A DNA stretch of 51,166 nt from Planctomycetaceae bacterium (GCA_020426325.1 JAGQQG010000042.1:1-51166), one strand, 5' to 3'; counted from the first letter of the stretch, positions 35,974 to 45,612 are shown. Numbers and translations: made by a program. Notes: generated by a model from the sequence alone, not told the origin.

Positions 35974-37269
35974 TCAATGGAATCGGTACTCCCCACCAAC
36001 GGTCAGACCGTCGACAAATGTGGCTTCTTGAGAGTCACCAAGTCGCAGGTTCGGATCCGTTCCAATCGAGTCATACACAATGTTGTCATACCCGCGTGAA
36101 AGGTTGCTGATATAGAAGAGTTGATAGCTCACGAACAAAGAGAGGTGTTCGTTGAGATGGACCTTGCCATGCACCGCCAGGTCGAGACCTGGGGCAAACT
36201 CCGAGTTTTCATCGTGAGTCGACATCTGAGCTTCCGTGGGACTGAAGAGCTGCTCGGACAAGACCTCATTACGATGACGATTGAAGCCGATCATGAACTT
36301 CGGGGTGACGCCGACACTGAATCGTTCATGCTCGAATTCGGCCCGAAAACCAATCTGAGGTGCGAACACGTTGTTCTTGGCACTGGAATAAAGGCGATGG
36401 TTCAGGATGATATCATCCGTCGGGTCATCAGGAGTGTTTGAGTCTGCGATGTCTGTTCCCCGGACATCCAGAGAATCCCAGAATCGGACATACTGAAATC
36501 CGAACAACGGCCGAATGGTGACTGGCTGATTGGGCGTCAAAGGATTCAGGATGTAGTTGAGCTCTGTCGTGAATAGCTGTGATTTCACGCGAGTTGAGAG
36601 GCCTTCGCTGAAGAGAATCATCTTGGTGTCGCTGAGGGCACCGTCCTCCAGGAGTGGAACAACCGGGATGATGTTCTCGAAAGTGAGACTATTGAAGAAC
36701 GGAACTTTGACGTCGTAAGCATCTGCTTGTTGCAAGGCTGAGACACCCGCTTCAAACAAGCCGATCCGCGTCGGGAGGCCGAAGACTCCGCGAATGCCGT
36801 TGTTGCTGTTCAGTGCAATGTGATCGAGCGTTGAGATCTCGCCCTGGCCGACGTTGCTGTCTGTATTGGGGTTGATGGCGGTGAATGTTCCGCGTTCATC
36901 CCCACTTAAGCGGGAGGCTCCCACGTTTTTGATACCGGGATCTTCAATACTCCAGTTCAGGTACTCAAGTCGGAGATAGGCATGCTTGAAGGCACTGCTG
37001 AAGGCTGCCCAATGCAGTTCATCACCGTGGGAAAAGCGGTCTTCTGGGAGAAGCTCATAGACCGTGTTCGGGCTGAGCCCGCCGGGTCCGCAGGTGTTGC
37101 AACCGGGGCCATACGCAGGGTATTGAGGGCCTCCGTAGACAGGGGCTCCCGGATAGCCATAGGACGCTGGCTGGATGGGTCCCTGAGCCATTAAGACCGA
37201 CGGCAAGAGCAGGGCACTTGCAACGGTGAGAGACCTGAGCCATCCCCACCGGCGATGGCGTGGCTTCAT
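35974..37269 (-). CDS. BBP7 family outer-membrane beta-barrel protein
   Basis: A 431-residue member of putative beta-barrel porin-7 (BBP7), a planctomycete-specific outer-membrane family. ATG 37269 gives a signal peptide (RSLTVASALLLPSVLMAQ, cleavage near residue 26). A Gly/Pro/Tyr/Cys-rich linker follows (SYGYPGAPVYGGPQYPAYGP), with two Cys. The rest alternates polar and aromatic residues as in barrel strands and ends with the typical NLSRGYDNIVYDS and VDGLTVGGEYRFH, closing on an aromatic-rich last strand. Cargo is unknown. It lies upstream of glgC with 101 bp between them on the same strand. Confidence 0.9.
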   Translation of the reverse strand: MKPRHRRWGWLRSLTVASALLLPSVLMAQGPIQPASYGYPGAPVYGGPQYPAYGPGCNTCGPGGLSPNTVYELLPEDRFSHGDELHWAAFSSAFKHAYLRLEYLNWSIEDPGIKNVGASRLSGDERGTFTAINPNTDSNVGQGEISTLDHIALNSNNGIRGVFGLPTRIGLFEAGVSALQQADAYDVKVPFFNSLTFENIIPVVPLLEDGALSDTKMILFSEGLSTRVKSQLFTTELNYILNPLTPNQPVTIRPLFGFQYVRFWDSLDVRGTDIADSNTPDDPTDDIILNHRLYSSAKNNVFAPQIGFRAEFEHERFSVGVTPKFMIGFNRHRNEVLSEQLFSPTEAQMSTHDENSEFAPGLDLAVHGKVHLNEHLSLFVSYQLFYISNLSRGYDNIVYDSIGTDPNLRLGDSQEATFVDGLTVGGEYRFH

Positions 37270-37608
37270 GTCCGAGGATCCCCATTGGGCGTTGAACCGA
37301 AGTGTGGTCCGTGATCCCGTTGGTTGCATGTCTTGTTTCCTGAATCTTCGACTGACTGAAGCCCAAGTGGCACTTCGGCTGAACCTCAACCATCGCGCAC
37401 TGAACGCACGGAAAGGGATTTCCTTTCTGGTGTATCGGTCGTATGGCTTCTACGGCTTTGAGAAACTTTGACGTATCCGGACGACTTTGCGGATTGCGCC
37501 AGGTTTACGCGCAGTCGGCAAGGGCAAACTGGAGGTAGAGGGATGTGGAGCCGGTCGATCTCCGGCATATCTTGCCGCAGCCCCTGCTTGATGGGTCACC
37601 AAAAGCAA

Positions 37609-37641
37609 AGCACTCCGGCTGCTCGATGCAGCCGGAGTGCT
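37609..37641 (-). terminator. Strong intrinsic terminator after the DUF1549/DUF1553 gene
   Basis: GCACTCCGGCTGC (37610-37622) and GCAGCCGGAGTGC (37628-37640) are a perfect 13-bp stem with loop TCGAT; the flanking A37609/T37641 add a pair. On the minus strand it is followed by TTGCTTTT, 50 bases past the stop of the DUF1549 gene. Confidence 0.8.
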
Positions 37642-37690
37642 CAAACTCATGATGTCGTATTGGAAGAGACGAATCGCCCCTGATTCGGGA

Positions 37691-40138
37691 TCAGTGCTGG
37701 AACAGGAATTCCTTGGTGTTCAACACGGCCCAGCAGACATCTTCGAGGGCAAGACGTCGATCCTCTGATGCTTGAATATGGTTGCTGGCCGCTTCCCATT
37801 CCGTTGCACTCGGGCGTCGGCTGAATGCGCGGAGATAAAGCTCGGTGACGATCTCCTCATCCGATTTGCCTGCGTCCATCATCTGCTTGATGCGACCGGC
37901 ATCGCTGCGGAGTTTCTCATGAACGGTCGGGCCGTTGATCATCTGCAGGGCCTGAGACAGATTTGACTCGTTCGATCTCTCGCATTCGCACGCCATCTCT
38001 CGCTGAGGTTGTCCAAATGCTTTCAGGAACTCATGGTCCTTCGGAGGTTCGGGAAGTTGAGTCGCCGGAGTGCCGGCCGGGACGCCTGCAAACGATTCGG
38101 GGACTCCGGTCACTTCAGAGATCGCGTCCAGCAATTGTTCTGCGGTCAACATGCGAGGCACGTAGTGGGAAGTGTAACGCTCGTCCTCGGTGTTGAATTC
38201 GTTGGCTCTCGCTGTGCGCTGATAGGTTTCACTGTTCATGATCTCACGAATGAGCCACTTTCGTGAATAACCGTTCCGAATGAACTGACGGGCCAGTTCG
38301 TCCAGCAGTGGGGCATTCGAGGGAGGGTTACTGTCACGGAAGTCATCGACCGGCTCGACGATGCCCTGTCCAAACAGATGTCCCCAGACGCGGTTGACGA
38401 CAGCTTTTGCGAAGAACGGGTTGTTGTCAGAAGTCAGCCAATCTGCAAAGACCTCGCGTCGGTCCTCCTCGGACGGGACATCAACATCGCCCCTCAGCAG
38501 GAGATGCACCTTCATGGTCTCACCCGTGCGAGGCTGTTTGTTCTCCCCCGAGTTCTGATTGAAGATAATTTCATCATCAGGCCGTGGGCCTTCTTTGCGA
38601 CCAACTCGAGTGAAGGCGGCACCGATCCCGTAGTAGTTGTCCTGAGTCCAACGTTCGAACGGGTGGTTGTGACATTTGGCACACTGGATTCTGACACCGA
38701 GGAACAGCTGTGCGGTTGTCTCGGTGGCATCGTTCGGGTCACGACTGGCCCGCCAGTAGTTGGCGGCCGGATTTTCGAACACGCTTCCTGATGCCGTCAG
38801 CAGTTCGCGTGCGAACTCGTCCATCGGAACATCATGGAGCACGCCTTCGTAGATCCAGCGGTTGAACTTAGCAACCCCTTCGGGCTTGAGTTTGCCACTG
38901 GTTGTTCGTAGTACGTCAGCCCATCTCAGGCCCCAGAAGGCAGCGTAGTCGGGTGTGTCGAGCAGTTTGTCGACCAGTTCCGCTCGCTTGTCCTCACTTT
39001 CGTCATTGAGGAATGCTGTGGTTTCGTCGAGTGACGGCAGACGGCCAGCCGCATCCAGATACGCGCGACGAATGAACTCGTCGTCCGTGCAGGTCTCGGA
39101 GGGAAGGATTACCAGTCTCTCTAGTTTGTCATTCACCAACCGGTCGATGAAGTTCGACTCAGCTGGGTCATTCCAGACGAAACCGGGCACTTCCTCCAGG
39201 AAGGTAAGGTAGGACGTGTCCATCTTGTCGAGATAGCGTGCGAGAATGGCTGATTCACCACGTCCCTGTCGGGTCACAAGACCATGTTCGTCCACCTTCG
39301 CGACCGATTCGTTCGAGGATGAGAAGTCCGTGAGCGCGGTCAGATCGTGGACGCTGCCATCATCGAAGGTACCCATGACGACAAGTTGCTGCTGATTGGA
39401 GCCATCCTGAAACACTCGCTGCCCCGGTGACATCGCGATGCTGACCAGTGTTGGAGCATCTGTTGGGTCGAGTTGCAGTCCTTCTGAGATCCATTGACGC
39501 AGGACCGAATGTGGGGCCTCGTCGACGTGGAGTCGCTGGCCGCCGCCATGAGCCACCTGCATCAGGGGCTTGCGGAGAAGTAACGACTCATCCGGATTCA
39601 TCACATTCGTCCGGCGGGCGAAATACTCGTGGCGGAGCGTGTGAGTATCCAATGCGGGATCGTAGGCACGAAGCGACAAACGAAATCCCCCCTTGCCGGA
39701 TGGTGAGCCATGACAGGCGCCCGAGTTGCAGCCGGTCTTGGTCAGCGCTGCCTGAACCTCGGTCTGAAAACTGATTGGAGCAGGGGCTCCTGTTTCGGAG
39801 ACGGTGACCGGAACTGTCGCCGTCAATGAATCGACTGTGATGGTGATTGTTGTCTGACCATCAGCGACAGGCCGAATGATGAAGGTGTCTGCAACGGCGA
39901 TGGTCGGGTCTGAAGAGGTGAACGCGGCATCTGCTGTGAGGTCACATAGACTGCCGTCGTCCAGTTCTCCCGTGACGATGATCCGCTGTTCTGCTCGTCG
40001 ACCGGCAAGAACGACCTTTTCCGGCAGAACGGTCAAGCGGACCGGTGATGAACCGGTCTCTTCCGCACTGGCGGAATTGAAACCGTAGGTCACAAAACAG
40101 ATCGTCAAACAAGCGAGGGTGCGATTGAGATACATCAT
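37691..40138 (-). CDS. DUF1549/DUF1553 protein with Ig-like (Big2) domains and heme-type motifs
   Basis: An 815-residue secreted protein of a planctomycete cytochrome-like family. Signal peptide 1-25. Ig-like Big2 domains lie near 33-115 and 235-315. A cytochrome-like motif C137-NSGA-C142-H143 sits between them, with four residues between the Cys instead of two. DUF1549 covers about 325-530 and includes a standard CxxCH (C486-AK-C-H490, followed by NHPFERW). DUF1553 covers about 560-800 (WLTSDNNPFFAKAVVNRVWG; LYLRAFSRRPSATE). Such proteins are thought to take part in periplasmic redox or polymer degradation, but no activity is established. It is the second gene of a likely two-gene operon, 73 bp after the PPC gene. 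Confidence 0.9.
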   Translation of the reverse strand: MMYLNRTLACLTICFVTYGFNSASAEETGSSPVRLTVLPEKVVLAGRRAEQRIIVTGELDDGSLCDLTADAAFTSSDPTIAVADTFIIRPVADGQTTITITVDSLTATVPVTVSETGAPAPISFQTEVQAALTKTGCNSGACHGSPSGKGGFRLSLRAYDPALDTHTLRHEYFARRTNVMNPDESLLLRKPLMQVAHGGGQRLHVDEAPHSVLRQWISEGLQLDPTDAPTLVSIAMSPGQRVFQDGSNQQQLVVMGTFDDGSVHDLTALTDFSSSNESVAKVDEHGLVTRQGRGESAILARYLDKMDTSYLTFLEEVPGFVWNDPAESNFIDRLVNDKLERLVILPSETCTDDEFIRRAYLDAAGRLPSLDETTAFLNDESEDKRAELVDKLLDTPDYAAFWGLRWADVLRTTSGKLKPEGVAKFNRWIYEGVLHDVPMDEFARELLTASGSVFENPAANYWRASRDPNDATETTAQLFLGVRIQCAKCHNHPFERWTQDNYYGIGAAFTRVGRKEGPRPDDEIIFNQNSGENKQPRTGETMKVHLLLRGDVDVPSEEDRREVFADWLTSDNNPFFAKAVVNRVWGHLFGQGIVEPVDDFRDSNPPSNAPLLDELARQFIRNGYSRKWLIREIMNSETYQRTARANEFNTEDERYTSHYVPRMLTAEQLLDAISEVTGVPESFAGVPAGTPATQLPEPPKDHEFLKAFGQPQREMACECERSNESNLSQALQMINGPTVHEKLRSDAGRIKQMMDAGKSDEEIVTELYLRAFSRRPSATEWEAASNHIQASEDRRLALEDVCWAVLNTKEFLFQH

Positions 40139-40211
40139 GTCCTGCCTTCGCGTGTAGTGGCGTGATGGGTTGCTGCTGGTACGGATCGATCAGCAACGGT
40201 GGGGACCCAAT

Positions 40212-42506
40212 TTACTCAACGGTAATCTTACCAAGTGGAGCAGTGACCGTCACTTGCTCGATATCAACAGCGGTCGCTTTGACGACCGCCTCTGTAAATT
40301 CACCAGCTGCAGCATCGCCCGTCGCTGTCAGAACAACCTCGCCCGTCGACTGATCGGCGGGAACGATGACCTCAGCTGCCGTGACCCCGGCGGGAAGTTT
40401 TTCGACGATCAGCTTGACGCTGCCGCTGAGTGCCGGATTGCGTGTGAGGTCAACCTTCACTCGAAGTTCTCCTGCCTTCTTAAGCAGGCGATCCGAGGGC
40501 GCGGCTGTCATTGCCAATGATGGATCGATGCGATAATTGATAGGGGCTGCAATTGCGGTGTGGGTGGCGTCGTCCTTTTTATGCGTCCCTTTCAGCACAA
40601 CAGTGAATGGCCCCTGAGGGGTTTTGGCTCCAGCCGCCAGCTCCAGAGTGACCTCATTGGATCCTGCGGGAATGGGTTGCAGCTTGAGTGTGGCTTCCGG
40701 CGGGAAGGCCGTTTTGTCGAGAATCGCAGCCAGCTCAATCGCGCCATCCACCTGATCGCCGCGTTGGGCAACGACTTTGACATTCGTCTTGAGATGCTGG
40801 CCCAGCACCACCTCCGCCGGTTCGATGGAAAGCGAAAAGTCCGGAGCTGGCTCGACCGCAGCCGTGAACGCGAGACTCACATTGCGGGGGAGAACAGAGA
40901 CCTGATTCCATCGTGCTCGTAACGAGTCGTTCAAAGTTGCAGTCTCGCGAACTTCCTGATCCCCGGTGGTTGCGGTGCCCACGACGGAAACATGGTCGAG
41001 CACGTTGGCCGTTGCGGCACTTTCGGGAGCTCGGATTGTCAGGATGCCGGAATTCATCCCGGTGCCGACGATCGTAGGAAGAGCAGTCCATCCCTCTGGC
41101 AGTCCCTCCATGGTGAGCTGAACGGGGCCGTTATGTCCGCGGCGCGTGACGTTTACCGTCACATCCCCGACGCCTCCCGCGGGCACGTTGATATGATCAG
41201 CACTGACTGCGAGATCGAATCCGGGCTGAAATGGTTGTGCCTCAATTCGGTAGGCGTAAAGGTCGCCCCCTTCATGGATGAGGTTGGATGCTGTCAGCGT
41301 GTACTGGCCATCTGCATTGAAGGTGTGATCGAGGACCCCCTCAGCAGTCCCTGCATCATCAACGCGACCAATCTGTTTGCCCCCAGAGTCGTACAACTCA
41401 AGCACTAGATCAGTGGGGGCGGCCTGATTACGAGTGACACCTTTGAAGACAAAGTGTTGTCCGTTCGTCGCTGTGAATGTGAATCGGTCGATGTCGCCAG
41501 GTTCATTGAAACGACCATTGAGTTGAGTGCCCAACTCGACGTTGTTGGCCTGCGGTAGAGTGTTGTTGGGTTCTCGTTCGAGAAACTCCGGTGAGTCGCC
41601 GACAGCCACGAATGTAAAGGCACTGGAGGTACCGTTCACTCGACGAGTACTCACGGGATACCAGTTGTGCGGCCAGTCAGCAGGGACGGTGAGATGAGAC
41701 GGATCGGCATCGTCGACACTCATACCTGCGAAGTCGATCCGCGAAGACACCCCCCGCTGAACGCCCATCGGCACGGGCACATTGATGCACGGAAAATCAC
41801 CGACCCGCAGTCGATAGAAGTGCCCCCCGCCTCCCGCGTATCGAATGTCACGAACCTCAATCAGATATGTACCGGATTCTTTAAAGGTATGACACAACTG
41901 ACTATCTCCGCTGAGTCCTTCCGCATCGTCGGAATAGGCCAGTTCATGTCCCTGTTGATCGTAGATAAAGATCGACGGATCCAATGGTGAGCCGAGTCTG
42001 CGTGCGAGAACCTCGAACGAAAGTTGCTGTCCGGCCGTTGCTTCAAACTGAAAGAAGTCCCGACTGAGGTTGTCGACGTGTCCATCGACTGCACCTGGAA
42101 TCGTGATCGCCTGAGCGGACTCAGGGGCGTTATTTCCTTGTCCTTCGGCAACGCTGGCGAGGTCATCCACTACAATCAACTGCAGGTCGCTCACACCGCC
42201 TGGAGAAATCACGCGTAAACCATGCAAGCCGAGCGGTGTCTCGCTCGGAAGTTCGATCGAGAATTGTACTGATCCATCTGCAGTTGTGACCGGCACAGAG
42301 GTTCCCCAGGTCGTCCAAAGTTGGGAGACGCCGGACAGATTGCTTCCGCTGAGCGTCAACTCGGACGTCTGGCCCGGCCTGATGCCCAGGGGGGAGACAG
42401 TGGTCACACTGGGAGGGGCTGCCAAAGCACTTGCGGAGGCGAAACAGCCTGCAGTCAACATGCATGTTCGACTGAGACACGAACGGAGAGTCATGTTCTT
42501 GAACAC
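40212..42506 (-). CDS. Secreted PPC-domain (pre-peptidase C-terminal) multidomain protein
   Basis: A 764-residue secreted protein with a signal peptide (LSRTCMLTAGCFASASALA, cleavage near residue 29). It starts with an IPT/TIG-like block (VTTVSPLGIRPGQTSELTLSGSN style). Two PPC-like domains follow, near 140-235 (DFFQFEATAGQQLSFEV; SGTYLIEVRDIRY) and 310-410 (DIDRFTFTATNGQHFVF; DGQYTLTASNL). Several Ig-like beta-sandwich modules follow to the end. No peptidase domain is present despite the PPC name. Together with the downstream DUF1549 gene it forms the common planctomycete pair; it may bind polysaccharide or anchor its partner at the surface (inference). Confidence 0.85.
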   Translation of the reverse strand: MFKNMTLRSCLSRTCMLTAGCFASASALAAPPSVTTVSPLGIRPGQTSELTLSGSNLSGVSQLWTTWGTSVPVTTADGSVQFSIELPSETPLGLHGLRVISPGGVSDLQLIVVDDLASVAEGQGNNAPESAQAITIPGAVDGHVDNLSRDFFQFEATAGQQLSFEVLARRLGSPLDPSIFIYDQQGHELAYSDDAEGLSGDSQLCHTFKESGTYLIEVRDIRYAGGGGHFYRLRVGDFPCINVPVPMGVQRGVSSRIDFAGMSVDDADPSHLTVPADWPHNWYPVSTRRVNGTSSAFTFVAVGDSPEFLEREPNNTLPQANNVELGTQLNGRFNEPGDIDRFTFTATNGQHFVFKGVTRNQAAPTDLVLELYDSGGKQIGRVDDAGTAEGVLDHTFNADGQYTLTASNLIHEGGDLYAYRIEAQPFQPGFDLAVSADHINVPAGGVGDVTVNVTRRGHNGPVQLTMEGLPEGWTALPTIVGTGMNSGILTIRAPESAATANVLDHVSVVGTATTGDQEVRETATLNDSLRARWNQVSVLPRNVSLAFTAAVEPAPDFSLSIEPAEVVLGQHLKTNVKVVAQRGDQVDGAIELAAILDKTAFPPEATLKLQPIPAGSNEVTLELAAGAKTPQGPFTVVLKGTHKKDDATHTAIAAPINYRIDPSLAMTAAPSDRLLKKAGELRVKVDLTRNPALSGSVKLIVEKLPAGVTAAEVIVPADQSTGEVVLTATGDAAAGEFTEAVVKATAVDIEQVTVTAPLGKITVE

Positions 42507-42990
42507 GTTGATCTCACACAGGGTTGGATAATCGTGTTTATCTGGCAGGGAGGCAGCTGCCGTGATTCAGTGACTCACGACGAGCTGACCATGTCTGAAG
42601 GGAGAGAGTAACCCGAAGGTCAGAGGAGGGATCTTCGTTCAGTCAATAAATCAAACCTCTCCCATTCACTTGAGGTATCCCCATCATACGCGACAGAATG
42701 GTCAGAATTCAAAGGAACAGCTGGGTTCTGTCACCGTTGCAGCTTCCTCAGGCGACACTCTCTGTTCATTCCGACTATCCGGCGCATTCAGGAGGTCAAG
42801 ATGCCAATGTGGTTCGTGGCTGGAATTATTGACAAATCGTAAAGAGATGATTGACGGAAGATCATCACAGGCCAATAATTGAAGCTGGCCATTGATGCAG
42901 TGCTGTCGCGGGTAACAGATCCTTCCCCTAGCTGTTTTTGCGGCGATTACCGTGCAGTCGCAGTGCTGATCGCGACATCATTTTCCCCCC
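42507..42990. other. Intergenic region between divergent genes, nothing recognised
   Basis: About 480 bases between the PPC gene (minus) and the FHA-STAS gene (plus). Short open frames are present but do not look like protein. I see no RNA gene, clear promoter or strong hairpin. The stretch around 42640-42700 is somewhat AT-richer. Confidence 0.35.
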
Positions 42991-44181
42991 ATGACTAGCC
43001 CGTCTGTCCAACGCTTCCGCGAAGCACTCAAGGTCTCACGACCTTTGGGGATCTCGGTCCATACCGACCGCAATCCGAAGCCCGTTGTGGCCAAGATTGA
43101 AGCTCCCTATGCCATCCTGGGGAGAGGGAGCCGGTGTGCCATCCGTCTGGCAGATAAGTCTGTCTCATTCCGGCACGTCTATTTGCAGGCGTTCGGTGAT
43201 CGAGTTATCTGTGTCGATCTGCTCAGTCCCAACCCGATCAAATGGAGCGGACCTGAGACGACGGATTGGATGACCACGAATCATGTCGTGAATGTGGGCC
43301 CCTACAAGGTCCAACTCAACGGGGATGGTTGGGTGAAAGACTGCTCAGGCTGGCCGTCACCACTGGTGTGCAAGACGCGAACAGACGAGTCGACCCCGTT
43401 TGGAGCATTACCCCTGGTGCATCTCGAGTTGCTCAATCAGCACCTGAAGGGGATGGCCTGGCCGATCAACCGTGTGCTCACACTCGTCGGTCGCGACGAC
43501 CGATGCCGTATCACCTGTGCCGATGAGAGAATCTCCCGCGTCCATTGCAGTCTTGTCTTGACTCCCTACGGCTTGTGGGTTGTCGACCTGATTGGCCGTG
43601 GGGGAGTGCAGGTGAATGGGAAGGCGCAAACCTGCGCACTGCTCGCAGAGGGGGACGAATTGGGTGTCGGGCAGTACCGCATGGAAACGGTGTACGAATC
43701 AGCCCCCCGGCAGTTCGGTGAGGATTCCGGGCAATTCAATCAAGATCCGGAAACAAAAGAGATCGCAATCCCTCCGGAGATCGCAGACGCGGAAGAGAAC
43801 CTTCCCTCTCCGGAATTCCTGACCCGGAACAACAAGATATTTCCCTCCCAGATCGAGCCACCCGTTCTCATTGTGAAGCCTCAGGGAGGAATCCGCTCAT
43901 CCGGATATCAGCAGATTCAACTGGAGTCCAACATCATCACTCAACTGCTGATCACGCGTCCCAGCCTGCCGAATCTCGTCGTTGATATCAGCAACGCCGA
44001 CGTCATGGACTCAATCATCATGAATGCGATGATGGCCATGTGCCGTGCGGCGAAGGGCAGGGCGGCCATCTGCAACGCATCGTCAGGTATTCTGGAGTTG
44101 CTGTCCGAGATCAGCCTGACGAAAGTCTGGCCTCACTTTCCGACGCGAGAAGATGCCATCAACTATGTGCTGAATGGCTAA
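42991..44181 (+). CDS. FHA-FHA-STAS protein
   Basis: A 396-residue soluble protein, probably cytoplasmic signalling. FHA domain 1 lies at about 30-115 (ILGRGSRCAIRLADKSVSFRH). FHA domain 2 lies at about 144-233 and is the better match (LVGRDDRCRITCADERISRVHCSL, with Gly, Arg, Ser and His of the phospho-Thr pocket). An acidic linker (235-290) leads to a C-terminal STAS-like domain (291-394): LVVDISNADVMDSIIMNAMMAM resembles the anti-sigma-antagonist strand-helix, with D340-S341 at the usual phosphoserine site, then ICNASSGILELLSEISLTKVWPHF. This suggests a link between Ser/Thr kinase signalling and a partner switch. No kinase or sigma regulator lies beside it. It stops three bases before the convergent esterase gene. 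Confidence 0.8.
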   Translation: MTSPSVQRFREALKVSRPLGISVHTDRNPKPVVAKIEAPYAILGRGSRCAIRLADKSVSFRHVYLQAFGDRVICVDLLSPNPIKWSGPETTDWMTTNHVVNVGPYKVQLNGDGWVKDCSGWPSPLVCKTRTDESTPFGALPLVHLELLNQHLKGMAWPINRVLTLVGRDDRCRITCADERISRVHCSLVLTPYGLWVVDLIGRGGVQVNGKAQTCALLAEGDELGVGQYRMETVYESAPRQFGEDSGQFNQDPETKEIAIPPEIADAEENLPSPEFLTRNNKIFPSQIEPPVLIVKPQGGIRSSGYQQIQLESNIITQLLITRPSLPNLVVDISNADVMDSIIMNAMMAMCRAAKGRAAICNASSGILELLSEISLTKVWPHFPTREDAINYVLNG

Positions 44182-44184
44182 GAG

Positions 44185-44943
44185 CTACGCTTCTCGTCGA
44201 CTCTCCTTGAGGAGTTGCTCGGCCACAAATCCGACGGTCCGCTCCGCCATGAAATTGAAGTAGTCCCAGCTATGGCCACCGGCTGAGGTCTCCAGATCGC
44301 ACTCGAACAGGATGCCAGAGGACGCCAGCTTGCTCGCCAGGCATTCTGTTCCTTCGTACCAACCCGCGTCGGTGGGATCGCAGACAAACAGTTGATGCCT
44401 GGGCCAGTTGAGCGGATGCAAGTTGAGTGTGACCGTCTGCTGACGTGCCGCCTCGGCATCAACGAACATCTCATCGAGCGGCAGTCCTTGCCCCATCAGC
44501 TTTTGAAAGTCGACAGCAGGTGAAATGGCCGCAACGACAGGAAACTCGCGTGCATGTCGATAGGCCAGTTGAAAAGCGCCCTGTCCCCCCATGCTGATCC
44601 CCATAAGTCCAATCAAGGGAGGTGCAATCCTCCACTGCTCGCTTATCCAGGGAACGACCTGTTCTCTCAAGTACGACATCGGAGTCAGCGCGTTATCAAA
44701 GTCTGTGCAGATGCGATCCAGCCACCACGATCGTGCACCGTGTGGGCAGACGACCGGGATGCGATGTCTCGCAAACTCACGCGTGAAGACCTCGTTTCCC
44801 GCGAGAGTCTCCAGGCGATGCCCGTGCAGAAACAGGATTGCTCCGGGATGCAGATCATCACCCGCGGGGGAATAGACGTCCGCTCGCTTGCCCGCGATTG
44901 TGACGCAGTCCCAGCGTCCTGGTATATCAACCGCCAAAGTCAC
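44185..44943 (-). CDS. Alpha/beta hydrolase (esterase-like)
   Basis: A 252-residue cytoplasmic hydrolase with the esterase nucleophile elbow GISMGGQGAF (Ser117), an oxyanion region FLHGH (38-42), and a likely catalytic His224 in SAGGHSWDYF. The acid is probably Asp189 or Asp192. The architecture resembles EsteraseD/FrsA-like and S9-type hydrolases. Substrate is unknown. It converges with the FHA-STAS gene. Confidence 0.85.
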   Translation of the reverse strand: MTLAVDIPGRWDCVTIAGKRADVYSPAGDDLHPGAILFLHGHRLETLAGNEVFTREFARHRIPVVCPHGARSWWLDRICTDFDNALTPMSYLREQVVPWISEQWRIAPPLIGLMGISMGGQGAFQLAYRHAREFPVVAAISPAVDFQKLMGQGLPLDEMFVDAEAARQQTVTLNLHPLNWPRHQLFVCDPTDAGWYEGTECLASKLASSGILFECDLETSAGGHSWDYFNFMAERTVGFVAEQLLKESRREA

Positions 44944-45021
44944 GACTCCTGAGACTCAGTCCCGATTTCGGAAGGGGTTTCAATTCACAAAAAATGACAG
45001 GCTCGTGCATCGTGCCTCTGG

Positions 45022-45048
45022 TTGATCAACTCACTGTCTTCCTACAAT
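45022..45048 (+). promoter_or_regulatory. Possible sigma-70 promoter of bfr
   Basis: TTGATC (45022-45027) and TACAAT (45043-45048) are 15 bases apart (16 if read GTTGAT). They lie about 65-90 bases before the bfr start. Spacing is slightly short, so this is tentative. Confidence 0.3.
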
Positions 45049-45112
45049 TCGCGCACAGAGTTCAAGGAACGCTCCAATTATTGAGTCACGATCTTCAACG
45101 GAAAGAAGCACC

Positions 45113-45595
45113 ATGAAAGGCGACCAGAAGGTTATCGATGCCCTCAATCAGGGATTGACCATCGAACTGACCGCAATCAATCAATACTTCATCCAGTCAC
45201 GTATGTGTGCGAACTGGGGCTTTCACAAACTGGCGAAGCACCATTATGCAGAGTCCATCGAAGAGATGCAGCACGCACAACTGCTGATTGATCGGATTAT
45301 CTTTCTCGAAGGCGTCCCCGAGATTGCCCGGTACGATGTCATCCGAGCCGGCACCAACGTCAAAGAGCAGTTGCAGTACGACCTCGAAGTCGAGACCCAG
45401 GCCAGCAAAACCTACAACGAAGCTGCGGAAATCTGTCAGCAAGCGAAAGATGCCGCCAGCCGTGAGATCGTGGAACGCATCATTCGCGAGTCGGAAGAAA
45501 GCCTCGACTGGCTCGAAGCTCAACTCGAACTGATCGAAACTATCGGCCTTGAACTTTATCTCCAGTCCCAAATGGGCGAGGAAGAGGGGGGATAA
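45113..45595 (+). CDS. bfr: Bacterioferritin-like protein with incomplete ferroxidase centre
   Basis: A 160-residue bacterioferritin, the size of E. coli Bfr (158) and alignable to it without gaps over residues 1-135. The heme ligand Met52 is kept (EEMQHA). Of the diiron ligands, E18, E51, H54 and E94 are kept, but positions 127 and 130 (Glu and His in E. coli) are Ser127 and Ser130 (IIRESEESLDWLE). The protein should fold and bind heme but may not form a full ferroxidase site. Known heteropolymeric bacterioferritins split these functions between two subunits, so a partner gene elsewhere is possible. It lies 0.7 kb from bfd, the reductase partner that releases its iron. Confidence 0.93.
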   Translation: MKGDQKVIDALNQGLTIELTAINQYFIQSRMCANWGFHKLAKHHYAESIEEMQHAQLLIDRIIFLEGVPEIARYDVIRAGTNVKEQLQYDLEVETQASKTYNEAAEICQQAKDAASREIVERIIRESEESLDWLEAQLELIETIGLELYLQSQMGEEEGG

Positions 45596-45612
45596 GAAAT
45601 CTGGCGATCAAG

